Positions 16,056-24,659 of a stretch of 34,569 nucleotides of DNA are shown here, piece by piece (positions within the stretch are counted from its first letter, which is position 1; each line of letters opens with the position of its first letter). The notes under the pieces were generated by a model, which saw only the letters and a list, made by a program, of their open reading frames with translations, was not told where the DNA came from and made no database searches. The stretch lies in assembly GCA_003676145.1 (NCBI GenBank), contig NAUB01000006.1, forward strand, positions 1-34,569, written 5' to 3'. Origin of the DNA: a gamma proteobacterium symbiont of Stewartia floridana (GTDB lineage Bacteria; Pseudomonadota; Gammaproteobacteria; Chromatiales; Chromatiaceae). The translations under genes and the position numbers were made by a program.

Positions 16056-17075
16056 TCATTTTTTCCAACAAGCATAGGGCCAAATAGCTTTGCTATCTGC
16101 TGGAAACACCCCACCATCGGTCTGTTTGTAAGCAATTGAAACAGCCTTCTCACTTGCCGGCAGAGCCTTCATCGATTCAGTATCCACAGGCATGCTGTTA
16201 CGGTAAAGCGCATTGGGGTCCATCCAGTTCCCATTCACAGGAATCAGAACGCTTCCCGTATCGTAGTACTCCGGTCGATCTGAATAGAGAATATCAAAAT
16301 GGAGTGCGGGGCGTCGCGTTCTCCCCCAGCATGGCTTGCCTTTAAGCTCACAACCAAGCACGCCGCTGTTACCCGTCTCACCTAGAATATCACCCATGCG
16401 TACCGATTGACCGATCACCAGCTCCGGCAGACGATCGAAATGGGTATATCGGGAATAGAGATAGAGAGGTAAACCACTTTGCTCCGGTAGATGCCTGATG
16501 ACAACTTCAACTCCCCGGGGATTACTATCGGCCGCATCATAGAGCGCCACAACCTCACCATCCATCACCGCTAACACAGGCGTGCCAAATGGTGCAGGCA
16601 GGTCGATACCTCCATGATAAGCCTCCTTGGGTCGCTTATGGGAGTAGTCCATAGCGTATGTCTCATCGATGCCACGGCAACCGATACCATCAGGCCAGAC
16701 TGGATAGAGTCCTGTGGGAACCAGGCCTTTATCTTTCAGATCCTGGGGGTCATCGAATTTCGATCTTCTTATGGCACTGATGGTTTTGCTGTCTGGTAGA
16801 ACCTGCGCCAGATCACCTTCTAATGGCTCTCCAAAAAAACGCTTCAGCTCAGAAACATCAAGGAAAGTGTCGCCATTAAGATCGATGCGCTTGAAGATAC
16901 GCTTTTTACGCCATTCGTCATAACTGAGCCGGCCATCACCATTTCGGTCCATCTTTTTCAGCGCGCCAGCCGCTGACTTGGCAATGACAACCTGACTGGC
17001 CGTCAACAGGAGGATCACAACAAGCGCTGTAATCCAATTCTCTGGTTTTGTATGTAACGACTTCATAACGACCAT
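16056..17075 (-). CDS. Secreted EF-hand / M23-type peptidase
   Basis: A 339-residue exported protein. After an N-terminal signal (about residues 14-32) come two EF-hand loops, at about 43-54 (D-N-D-S-E pattern) and 65-76, each in the 12-residue calcium-binding form. The C-terminal domain is LytM/M23-like: YHGGIDLPAPFGTPV (His154, Asp158), YTHFDRL (His212) and PALHFDI (His259). The usual HxH pair is A-L-H here, so the first His of the motif is missing and activity is uncertain. Family members cut peptidoglycan cross-links or, when inactive, regulate amidases. An ATG three codons in (17066) is an alternative start. Confidence 0.85.
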   Translation of the reverse strand: MVVMKSLHTKPENWITALVVILLLTASQVVIAKSAAGALKKMDRNGDGRLSYDEWRKKRIFKRIDLNGDTFLDVSELKRFFGEPLEGDLAQVLPDSKTISAIRRSKFDDPQDLKDKGLVPTGLYPVWPDGIGCRGIDETYAMDYSHKRPKEAYHGGIDLPAPFGTPVLAVMDGEVVALYDAADSNPRGVEVVIRHLPEQSGLPLYLYSRYTHFDRLPELVIGQSVRMGDILGETGNSGVLGCELKGKPCWGRTRRPALHFDILYSDRPEYYDTGSVLIPVNGNWMDPNALYRNSMPVDTESMKALPASEKAVSIAYKQTDGGVFPADSKAIWPYACWKK

Positions 17076-17130
17076 CCGAAAACTGCATTGATCCCAAACG
17101 ATCAGCCATCAGGACGCTCCGCTCTCGTGC

Positions 17131-18204
17131 TCAACGACCTGACAGCAGATGCTCATAGAGCTCTATATAGGCCTGCATTATCGGCGCTTTACCGAACTCC
17201 TGCTGTGCCCGTTTCAACCCCATATCAGCCATTGAGTCTCTTAACCCATCATCCTTCAAGGCCTGCTCGATATGCATTGCCAGCGAGGTTGCGTTTTCAC
17301 ACTCGAACAGCAGACCATCCTCTGCATGATGGACAACCTCCCTTGCCCCCATGGAAGCCGATGTCACCAGGGGCCGGTTGTAACCCCAGGCCTCAATGAT
17401 GACATTGCCGAAAGGCTCTGCATTGGTGGATGGGAATACGATCAGATCGGCCAGTCGGTAGTAGGCATCCGGATTGAGTTGCCAGCCTGTCCAGACGATA
17501 CGCCGATTCAGGTTGAGTCGCTCTGCCTGCCGATGCAGATCATCTTTGAGTGGACCATCACCAAGGATCACCTGCCAAACCGGTCGACCGGCAATCTCTT
17601 CAGGCAGCCTTGCCAGAGCATCGAGCAGAAAGCGATGCCCTTTGAAGGGAACAAACCTTCCCGGGGTCATCAACACCCAGGCTTCCTCAGGTATGCCCAG
17701 TTCGGCTTTCATCCCTGCCGGAGCCTCACCCGGTTCGGGCAGTTCGGCAAAATTGTAGATATGGAACACCCGTTGAGCGGGAAAGCCCGCTTCGATCAGG
17801 TAGTCGCAAATCCCTTTTGTATTTCCGATCCAGGCATCCGCATGGCGATACCCAGCCACTTTGTAGTAGCCACCCAGACGGGCGACATGCACAGCACCAC
17901 TGCCTTTCGGCAGGCGGGTAAGCCGGGTCGCCCTGCCCATGTAGGTCTGGACGATCTGTGGACGACGCTGCTTGACCAGCTGGGCAATCTCATATTTCGA
18001 AAGCGGATCCCAAACGGTACGCATACCCAGCGGGTGACAGGTCATGTTGGCCCAATGGTCACCCTCGAGCTCGCTGCCTCGACGCACACCGATCTCTGTC
18101 GGATGCCCGAGCGCGACCAACTCCAACGAGTAACGCTGGAACCAGCGCTCCGCGCCACCAAAGGATTTACTGCCGATGATCTGTAAACTCTCTATCTCGC
18201 TCAT
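17131..18204 (-). CDS. Glycosyltransferase family 4 protein
   Basis: A 357-residue GT-B glycosyltransferase. The N-terminal donor-independent domain opens LQIIGSKSFGGAERWFQRY (glycine-rich acceptor loop). The C-terminal domain shows MTPGRFVPFKGHRFLLDAL, VWTGWQLNPDAYYRLADLIVFPS and the EX7E-type EPFGNVIIE. It probably acts on LPS core or a surface glycan at the cytoplasmic membrane face; donor and acceptor are unknown. Its ATG overlaps the stop of the preceding GT4 gene (ATGA), making it third in a coupled GT9-GT4-GT4 operon. Confidence 0.9.
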   Translation of the reverse strand: MSEIESLQIIGSKSFGGAERWFQRYSLELVALGHPTEIGVRRGSELEGDHWANMTCHPLGMRTVWDPLSKYEIAQLVKQRRPQIVQTYMGRATRLTRLPKGSGAVHVARLGGYYKVAGYRHADAWIGNTKGICDYLIEAGFPAQRVFHIYNFAELPEPGEAPAGMKAELGIPEEAWVLMTPGRFVPFKGHRFLLDALARLPEEIAGRPVWQVILGDGPLKDDLHRQAERLNLNRRIVWTGWQLNPDAYYRLADLIVFPSTNAEPFGNVIIEAWGYNRPLVTSASMGAREVVHHAEDGLLFECENATSLAMHIEQALKDDGLRDSMADMGLKRAQQEFGKAPIMQAYIELYEHLLSGR

Positions 18205-19298
18205 GAATGGTTGTCTGTGTTGAACAATCTCTGATAGACGGCCAGATTTCCTTCGACCATCTGTTCCACAGAGAAACTTCTACGCATCTTCTCTCGGCCC
18301 GACTCCCCCATCTCCCGGCGCAGAGACTCATCGGCCAGCAGTTGCTCTACCGCATCCCCCAGGACTTCCACACTGCCGCCGGGTACCAACCGACCATTGA
18401 CCCCATCCTCCACCACTTCAGGCATGCCACCGGCATCCACCGCCACGATCGGCAGCCCGGCACTGGCCGCCTGCAACAGCGCAATCCCCAGACCCTCCAT
18501 CAGTGCCGGGTGGACCAGCAGATCCAGGCAGGGATAGATGTCGGCCAGATCCTGGCGGAAACCGGCCAGTTGTATATGGGATTGTAGGCCACGCCGCTCG
18601 ATCTCATCCTGCAACTCCTCATGCAGTGGCCCTTTGCCGAAGATCAGCCAGTGAAGATTTGGGAAACGCTGCATCAATCTGGGCATCGCCTGCATTAGAA
18701 AGCGATGACCTTTGCGGCTGATCAACTGAGCGACGGTAGCCATCACCAAGGCATCTTCAGGTAGATTGAATTCCGCTCTGAACCAGCTTTTGTTGCAGGG
18801 CTTTTGATAGGCCTCCACGTCCACCGCGCTGCGAACGCAGGCCAACTTCTCCTGCGCCACCCCCTCCTCGAGCAGCACATCGGCGATCCCCTGGGAGATG
18901 GCGATAACCCGGTCATAGAGGGAGTATTTCCACTTCACCACAGCGGCGGATTCCGGGTTGTCCACGCGCCGGGAGAGCACGGTTCTGATACCGCTCCAGC
19001 GACCTGTGATACCACCCAGCAGGTCGGCTCCCCGGCGACTGTGGAGATGCATCAGGTCCGGCTCAACCTGACGAATGATCCGCCGCAGTCGCCAGATAAA
19101 CCCCAGATCGAGATCACCCCGCATGGGTACTTCATGAACTTCGGCCACACTCTCTTTCACTGTCCGACCAATGGCGCTGCCGATCGGGCAGACCAGATGG
19201 GACTCCACCCCATGCTGCTGCAGACCGGCAAGCAGATAACTGACCTGCTTGGCGCCGCCGTAGAGGTGCTGGCCTGTCTCCACATGCAGAACTTTCAC
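18201..19298 (-). CDS. Glycosyltransferase family 4 protein
   Basis: A 365-residue GT-B enzyme starting VLHVETGQHLYGGAKQV. The C-terminal domain has MATVAQLISRKGHRFLMQAM, IFGKGPLHEEL and EGLGIALLQAASAGLP. The position of the second Glu of EX7E is Gln here, a variation worth noting though not certain to abolish activity. The GTG at 19298 overlaps the stop of the GT9 gene (GTGA) and gives a normal N-terminus; an extension to 19373 is open but unlike the family. Middle gene of the coupled trio, likely for LPS core or surface glycan assembly. Confidence 0.9.
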   Translation of the reverse strand: MKVLHVETGQHLYGGAKQVSYLLAGLQQHGVESHLVCPIGSAIGRTVKESVAEVHEVPMRGDLDLGFIWRLRRIIRQVEPDLMHLHSRRGADLLGGITGRWSGIRTVLSRRVDNPESAAVVKWKYSLYDRVIAISQGIADVLLEEGVAQEKLACVRSAVDVEAYQKPCNKSWFRAEFNLPEDALVMATVAQLISRKGHRFLMQAMPRLMQRFPNLHWLIFGKGPLHEELQDEIERRGLQSHIQLAGFRQDLADIYPCLDLLVHPALMEGLGIALLQAASAGLPIVAVDAGGMPEVVEDGVNGRLVPGGSVEVLGDAVEQLLADESLRREMGESGREKMRRSFSVEQMVEGNLAVYQRLFNTDNHS

Positions 19299-20362
19299 TG
19301 ACCGCCTCCGCTGAAACCGGGCAGACGGTTGGCCCGCGCCACGACCTCCGCAGCAGTAATCTCCGCCATGCAATCGAACGAACCCTGGCAGGTCGGTTTA
19401 CGCTTACAGGGGGAACAGCTGCGGGGGTGGTAGATCACTTGAGCGTTCTCATGGGTTGTATCCAGATAGGGTCGAGTGGAACCGAACAGACAGAGGGTCG
19501 GCCGGTTCATGGCGATACCGATATGGGTCAGCCCCGTATCGACACCCACAACCAGCGAGCCTCTGGCAATCAGGGCTGCCGCCTGACGAAGGCTGGTCTC
19601 CCCCACCAGATTGATCAAACCCTCGCCTGAGGCCTTGATCTCCGCGGCCGGCTGACGATCCCCCGGACCGCCAAGCATCACCACAGGCAACTGCCAGTTC
19701 TCCGCGATCTGTTCTATCAACGCTTGCCATGAGGCATTGAACCAGTGTTTCTGCGGTCTGGTGGTAAAGGGACAGATTAGCACGAATCCCCGCTCCAGCT
19801 GATGCTTTTCAATGATCTGATCCGCATAGCACCGATCCTCATCGGAGAGCCCCACATGCATCTCGAAGCGCTCCACCGGCAGATGCAGCTGTTCGGCCAG
19901 ATAGAGATACTCGGATCCGATGCGTCTCGGCTCACCCCCTTTCTCTACGGTGGAGGTCATCAGATACTGGCTGCCCTCTCTGGAACCCAATCCAATCCGT
20001 TGGCCGGCACCGGAAAACCAGGTCAGCAGACCGCTCTTGAGCAAGCCCTGCACATCCAGGGCCAGATCAAATTCCCGCTCCTGTAATGAACGGCGGAAGC
20101 TTGCCACCTCCCGCCACAGGGCCAGCCAGCGACGCTCCTTCCACAGAGCCTGCCATCTGGCTCTGGGCCAGATCACCACCTCATCCAGCTCCGGATGGTG
20201 TTCCAACAGGGCTTTCGATTCCGGCTGCACCAGCCAGCTTATACGGGCCCTGGGATAGCGTTGACGCAAGGCGTGGATCAGTGGCGAGGCGAAGACAATA
20301 TCCCCAATGGCGCTGAGGCGCACGATCAGAATCGACGGTTTGTCATGCTCAGGGATTATCAC
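19295..20362 (-). CDS. Glycosyltransferase family 9 (heptosyltransferase-like)
   Basis: A 355-residue GT9 enzyme resembling WaaC/WaaF/WaaQ heptosyltransferases. It opens ILIVRLSAIGDIVFASPLI, typical of the family, and near the C-terminus shows VGVDTGLTHIGIAMNRPTLC and a Cys-rich SCSPCKRKPTC segment often seen in heptosyltransferases. It would transfer ADP-heptose to the LPS inner core, matching the HldE pathway present at 5538-6968. The start is a GTG at 20362. It leads the leftward trio and is divergent from the GT4 gene at 20606. I cannot assign heptosyltransferase I, II or III. Confidence 0.9.
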   Translation of the reverse strand: MIIPEHDKPSILIVRLSAIGDIVFASPLIHALRQRYPRARISWLVQPESKALLEHHPELDEVVIWPRARWQALWKERRWLALWREVASFRRSLQEREFDLALDVQGLLKSGLLTWFSGAGQRIGLGSREGSQYLMTSTVEKGGEPRRIGSEYLYLAEQLHLPVERFEMHVGLSDEDRCYADQIIEKHQLERGFVLICPFTTRPQKHWFNASWQALIEQIAENWQLPVVMLGGPGDRQPAAEIKASGEGLINLVGETSLRQAAALIARGSLVVGVDTGLTHIGIAMNRPTLCLFGSTRPYLDTTHENAQVIYHPRSCSPCKRKPTCQGSFDCMAEITAAEVVARANRLPGFSGGGQ

Positions 20363-20605
20363 AGTGGATCCGGTGTTGGTTGTTCGTCGACTTCATGCAG
20401 CACTGAGTCTGACGCGGCTTTGATTACAACCGGATATATTACAAGCAGCTTGGGGATTATGTTAGTGTTAAGCCTTAATGGAAGTCCTGATTCTTCTGTC
20501 ATGCCGATGAACACCGGTTTCCCTGTGGATGATTCACTCGATTCCGAGATTGACCGGAATAGGGATGAATCGATCAGAGCTTCCTTATTTTTGTAAATTA
20601 CATCC
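20363..20605. other. Divergent intergenic region between two glycan operons
   Basis: These 243 bases separate the leftward GT9-GT4-GT4 operon from the rightward GT4-ligase-GFA-GT4-sulfotransferase run, so promoters for both probably lie here. They read AT-richer toward the right end (TTATTTTTGTAAATTACATC). Short open frames cross it on both strands but have no family resemblance. No convincing promoter was picked by eye. Confidence 0.5.
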
Positions 20606-21691
20606 ATGCTGAACACTGACATACCTGATCTGATCTATCTGGGCCGCAGTCGGCTGCATCGCAACCGTGCCAATCTGATCCAGACCCTGCATACAGTGGC
20701 GGCACTCTCCGAACTGGGCATCGACACCCGTCTCTATCTGCCTCCCTGGCATCGACCGGTGACGCCGCAGCAGCGCTGCGATGAGATGGGCATCAGCAGT
20801 AAGATCGATATCCGAGCCAGTCAGTGGCTGCATCGGCGCTGGCCTCTGTCTCTCTTTCCGCGTCTGCATAGACGCATGCTCAGCCGGGCTAAGGCAGTCT
20901 ATGTACGCTCCCCCGAGTTGAGCCTCGGACTCGCCTCCCAGGGGATCAGACACCACTTCGAGGTGCACACCCTGCAGCCGATGATTCAGCGAAACCAGTT
21001 ATCACAAGTGATTGAGCTGCACCGAAAGGGGGTAATCGATCAACTCCTGCCGATCAGCCGCAGTGCGGCAGAGGCGCTGATCGAGGCGGGCGCCGATGAG
21101 CAGCGGATCCACATCAGCCCCTCCGGGGTTGAGCTTGAGGCCTTTCAAAGGCAGCCGGAACTCGACAGCCGCAACCTGGCCAAGCCGAGGATCGTCTACC
21201 TCGGAAGGATCAGCCGGGACCGGGGGCTGGATATTCTGACCCGCATTGCCCAGGCCAACCTGGGGCAGGTGCTGTTGGTCGGTGACTGTGATGATCCGGT
21301 GCCCGACCACCCGGCACTGCAACACCGGCCCAGCGTGCCCCACCGGGAAGTGGCCAAGCTCTACGGTGAAAGCGAACTGGTGGTACTGCCCTACCAGGCC
21401 GACCTGAGCCATGCGGACGGGATCAGCCCAATGAAGCTGTTCGAGGCGATGGCGGCGGGGAGGCCGATCATCGCCAGTGACATCCCGCCGTTGCGGGAGA
21501 TTCTTCAACCGGGACACAATGCCCTGCTGGCCGATCCTGCCGATCCGGACGCCTGGGTGCAACGGGTGGTGGAATTGAGAGATAATCCACAGCTGGCTCA
21601 GCGTATCGCCCTGCAGGCGCGTGAAGATGCGGCTGCCTACAGTTGGCCGAACCGGGCCACAGGCATTGCCAAGGCCATTGGCCTTCTATGA
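20606..21691 (+). CDS. Glycosyltransferase family 4 protein
   Basis: A 361-residue GT-B glycosyltransferase. The N-terminal domain begins IPDLIYLGRSRLHRNRANLIQ. The C-terminal part shows RIVYLGRISRDRGLDIL, VLPYQADLSHADGISPMKLFE and AMAAGRPIIASDIPPLREIL, the conserved donor-binding region of GT4 enzymes. No obvious Shine-Dalgarno precedes the ATG. It is the first gene of a rightward operon with an O-antigen ligase-like gene 51 bases downstream, so a role in core or glycan assembly is likely. Donor sugar unknown. Confidence 0.87.
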   Translation: MLNTDIPDLIYLGRSRLHRNRANLIQTLHTVAALSELGIDTRLYLPPWHRPVTPQQRCDEMGISSKIDIRASQWLHRRWPLSLFPRLHRRMLSRAKAVYVRSPELSLGLASQGIRHHFEVHTLQPMIQRNQLSQVIELHRKGVIDQLLPISRSAAEALIEAGADEQRIHISPSGVELEAFQRQPELDSRNLAKPRIVYLGRISRDRGLDILTRIAQANLGQVLLVGDCDDPVPDHPALQHRPSVPHREVAKLYGESELVVLPYQADLSHADGISPMKLFEAMAAGRPIIASDIPPLREILQPGHNALLADPADPDAWVQRVVELRDNPQLAQRIALQAREDAAAYSWPNRATGIAKAIGLL

Positions 21692-21742
21692 TATAAAAAG
21701 ATAACGATAAGAACGACATAACTATTACAAACGCAGAAAAAC

Positions 21743-23113
21743 ATGTTGCAAGCCCTTAGCCCCTATTTCAAACCGAGCCGCATAGCCGACTCGAAACTGC
21801 AGCAGACCAGTGACTGGATTGGTGTGCTCGGGCTCTATATCTTCTCCTTTTTCAGCCTGCTGAGCATTGCCGGGGCCAACCTGGGACTGGGACTGATGCT
21901 GATCGGCCTGCTGCTCTCGAGTGACGCCTGGCGACGCCTGCCGCGGCAGTTTCTGTTCTGGTCCTGCCTGCTGATCATCGCCTACATCGTCTACCGGGGG
22001 GTCGAGGCGATGGCCGAAATCCCCCTCGATCACAAGACCCAGGCCAATCAGGCTCGCGACTGGGCACTGCTGTTTCTGTTCTTCATCCCCGCCTGGTGGC
22101 TGAGTCAGTCTCCCCGGCGAATCCCCACCGCCCTGGGTTTGATGCTGGCCGGGTTCACCCTGGGCATCCTCAGCGCGCTGGATGGGGAGACTCTCGCTCA
22201 ACTGCTCCAGGGGGAGCGCTCCGGCATGCACTTCGGCAAGCCGATCATCTTTGGATTTGATTGTGCGGCAGCGATCCTCGGTTTGATCGTGCTGGCGATT
22301 TACCGGCTCAACCCCCAACTGAAACAGAACCGCAGCCAGCAGGTGCTGCTGGTTGTGCTGATCATTCTGGGCATTCTCTTCTACACCCAGGGACTGATCA
22401 TCAGTCAGTCACGGGGGGTCTGGCTGGCACTCTTTTTCGCCCTGCCCACCATCTTTCTGACGCTCAAGTTCACCCGCCAGAGCAAGAAACAGCCGAAGGT
22501 CTCCCTGTTGATGCCCCTGGCTGCCGTCGGCCTGGTTCTGGCGCTGATCCTGGCACTCAACTGGGACACCATTCAGAGCCGGGTCTCAACCGAGCAGACC
22601 GAGCTGGGCACCGTGGTCAGCGAGGGCCTGGATGAAGCCCCTCTCACCTCCTCAACCTACCGGTTGCATCTGTGGGAGTTCGGACTCAACAAATGGCTGG
22701 AACGTCCTTTTACCGGCTGGGGCCCCGGCACCACCCATGCCCTGGTGGAGGCGGAGAACAATCCCAACCTGAAGGACCACCGGGATGTGGGTTTCGACCA
22801 TCTGCACAATGCCTATCTGGAGGTGGTGTTTCAGCTCGGACTGGTGGGCATCATGATCATCGCCCTGATCTGCGGCATGATGGTGTCGAAAATCATGGAG
22901 GCGTTTCGCCGTCAGCGGATCTCGATCTACTTCCTCGCCTTCCTGTTCAGCAACTTCATGCTGATCGCCATCTATAGCCTGACCGACTTTCGCCATCTAC
23001 ACTGGAACTGGCGCTTCTACTGGCTGATAATCGCCGGCTGTGCCTATGCCTTTACCCTGATGACCTTCAGGCCACACCTGGAACGGCAGAACCGAACCCC
23101 CCAAGAGGCGTGA
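21743..23113 (+). CDS. O-antigen ligase (WaaL/Wzy_C) family membrane protein
   Basis: A 456-residue polytopic membrane protein with about ten to twelve hydrophobic segments and a long periplasmic loop (about residues 280-360) carrying the Wzy_C/WaaL signature: LHLWEFGLNKWLERPFTGWG and then FDHLHNAYLEVVFQLGLVG. Family members join lipid-linked glycans to lipid A-core or polymerise O-units in the periplasm. The neighbouring LPS-type glycosyltransferases favour ligase, but no O-unit flippase or chain-length regulator is seen in the window to settle it. Three bases separate its stop from the GFA gene. Confidence 0.88.
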   Translation: MLQALSPYFKPSRIADSKLQQTSDWIGVLGLYIFSFFSLLSIAGANLGLGLMLIGLLLSSDAWRRLPRQFLFWSCLLIIAYIVYRGVEAMAEIPLDHKTQANQARDWALLFLFFIPAWWLSQSPRRIPTALGLMLAGFTLGILSALDGETLAQLLQGERSGMHFGKPIIFGFDCAAAILGLIVLAIYRLNPQLKQNRSQQVLLVVLIILGILFYTQGLIISQSRGVWLALFFALPTIFLTLKFTRQSKKQPKVSLLMPLAAVGLVLALILALNWDTIQSRVSTEQTELGTVVSEGLDEAPLTSSTYRLHLWEFGLNKWLERPFTGWGPGTTHALVEAENNPNLKDHRDVGFDHLHNAYLEVVFQLGLVGIMIIALICGMMVSKIMEAFRRQRISIYFLAFLFSNFMLIAIYSLTDFRHLHWNWRFYWLIIAGCAYAFTLMTFRPHLERQNRTPQEA

Positions 23114-23116
23114 TCG

Positions 23117-23542
23117 ATGAGTGAAGACCAATCCATTGCCACCGGTCGCTGTCTGTGCGGCGCGGTAAGCTATCAGATCAAGGGAAATCTGGGCATTTTT
23201 CAATATTGCCACTGCTCCCGTTGTCGCAAATTCACCGGCAGCGCCTTTGCCGCCAACCTGCTGGTCTCGCCGAAGCAGTTTGAATGGCTCAGCGGCGAAG
23301 AGCTGGTAGGACGTTATGAGCTGAGCGAGGCGAAGCACTTTGCCACCAGTTTTTGCAAACAGTGCGGCTCCTCCCTGCCCTGGCTCTCGCAGAGCGGCAA
23401 GGCGGTGATCGTACCTGCCGGCACCCTGGACGAGGATCCGGGCATCCATCCCTCGCAGAACGTCTTCTCCACCTCTGGAGCTGACTGGTACGAAGAACCC
23501 CATACACTACCCCATTACGATACCCTGCCCGGCAAGAAATGA
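23117..23542 (+). CDS. GFA family (glutathione-dependent formaldehyde-activating-like) protein
   Basis: A 141-residue single-domain Zn protein of the GFA/CENP-V fold. The Cys motifs are clear: GRCLCGAV, YCHCSRCRK and FCKQCGSSLP, which together supply two Zn sites. Most family members are not proven glutathione-formaldehyde enzymes, so only the family is claimed. AGAGG precedes the ATG. It is embedded between the ligase gene and a GT4 gene, overlapping the latter by four bases (ATGA), an unexpected neighbour in a glycan operon. Confidence 0.9.
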   Translation: MSEDQSIATGRCLCGAVSYQIKGNLGIFQYCHCSRCRKFTGSAFAANLLVSPKQFEWLSGEELVGRYELSEAKHFATSFCKQCGSSLPWLSQSGKAVIVPAGTLDEDPGIHPSQNVFSTSGADWYEEPHTLPHYDTLPGKK

Positions 23543-24654
23543 GTCACAGCAAGGTATCGTCCCCGGATCTCGCTGTACTTGTCTCACTCTCCGGAGAGGG
23601 GGGCGTGGAGCGGATGGTGTTGAATCTGGTCAACGCCATCGCAGAGCAGGGCATCCGGGTCGACCTTCTGTTGATCAAGACCCGCAGCAAACATCTGGAT
23701 GCACTCCACCCGCAAGTGAATCGCATCGATCTTGGCAGCAAGCATACCGCCACCAGCCTATGGCCGCTGCGGCGCTACCTGAAACAGAGCAAACCACCGG
23801 CACTGCTGGCGGCGAAAGACCGGGCCGGCCGCATGGCGGTCATCGCCAGGGCACTGGCCGGATCCAAACAGACCCGACTGTTGATGCGCCTGGGCACCAA
23901 CCTGACGGCCGCATTGGCGCACAAATCCCCCTGGCGAATGCGTCTGCGACGCCTGCCGATCCGTCTGCTCTACCCGCACATCGACCGGATCATCGCCGTA
24001 TCCGAAGGGGTTCGGCAGGATACCCTGGCAGTCTCCGGGATCGATCCGGATAGGGTCAGCGTGGTGCGCAATCCGGTGATCACCCCGCAACTGCAGAGGG
24101 CCGCAGAAGCACCCGTGCCTCACCCCTGGCTCGAAGCGAGCCAAGTACCGGTGATCCTGGGTGCCGGACGCCTGACCCTGCAGAAGGATTTTCATACACT
24201 GATCCAGGCCTTTGCCCAGCTGAGGGAGAGACGCCCCTGCCGACTGATCATCCTCGGTGACGGACGGCAGAAAGCCCCTCTACAGGAGCTGGCCGAAAGC
24301 CTGGGCGTAACAGCTGATCTGGCACTCCCCGGCTTCACCTCGAATCCTTACGCCTACATGAAGCGGTCGCAGCTGTTTGTACTCTCATCCCGCTGGGAGG
24401 GTTCACCGAACGTTCTCACCGAGGCGATGGCACTGGGGGTGCCGGTTGTCTCCACCGACTGCCCCAGTGGCCCGAATGAGATCCTGGCGCAGGGCCGAAT
24501 CGCCCCGCTTGTCCCGGTTGGCGATCACCAGGCCCTGGCTGAGGCGATGGGGGAGGTCCTTGACTCTCCACCAGACAGCGAGCAGCTGCGTGAGGCTGTC
24601 GCGGAATACCGCGCTGAGATCAGCGCCACCCACTATTTAAAACTCATCGGTTGA
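23539..24654 (+). CDS. Glycosyltransferase family 4 protein
   Basis: A 371-residue GT-B enzyme. It opens VLVSLSGEGGVERMVLNLVN, then shows LLMRLGTNLT and, in the C-terminal domain, VILGAGRLTLQKDFHTLIQA and LFVLSSRWEGSPNVLTEAMA with an EX7E motif, followed by TDCPSGPNEIL. It is clearly paralogous to the enzymes at 31944-33053 and 33046-34218. Its stop overlaps or nearly abuts the start of the sulfotransferase, so the pair likely acts on the same glycan. Donor and acceptor unknown. Confidence 0.92.
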   Translation: MSHSKVSSPDLAVLVSLSGEGGVERMVLNLVNAIAEQGIRVDLLLIKTRSKHLDALHPQVNRIDLGSKHTATSLWPLRRYLKQSKPPALLAAKDRAGRMAVIARALAGSKQTRLLMRLGTNLTAALAHKSPWRMRLRRLPIRLLYPHIDRIIAVSEGVRQDTLAVSGIDPDRVSVVRNPVITPQLQRAAEAPVPHPWLEASQVPVILGAGRLTLQKDFHTLIQAFAQLRERRPCRLIILGDGRQKAPLQELAESLGVTADLALPGFTSNPYAYMKRSQLFVLSSRWEGSPNVLTEAMALGVPVVSTDCPSGPNEILAQGRIAPLVPVGDHQALAEAMGEVLDSPPDSEQLREAVAEYRAEISATHYLKLIG

Positions 24655-24659
24655 ACACC

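Noticed and set aside
20359-20622. Possible small gene in the divergent gap
   Set aside because: Overlaps both neighbouring gene starts and matches no family; the gap is better explained as a promoter region.
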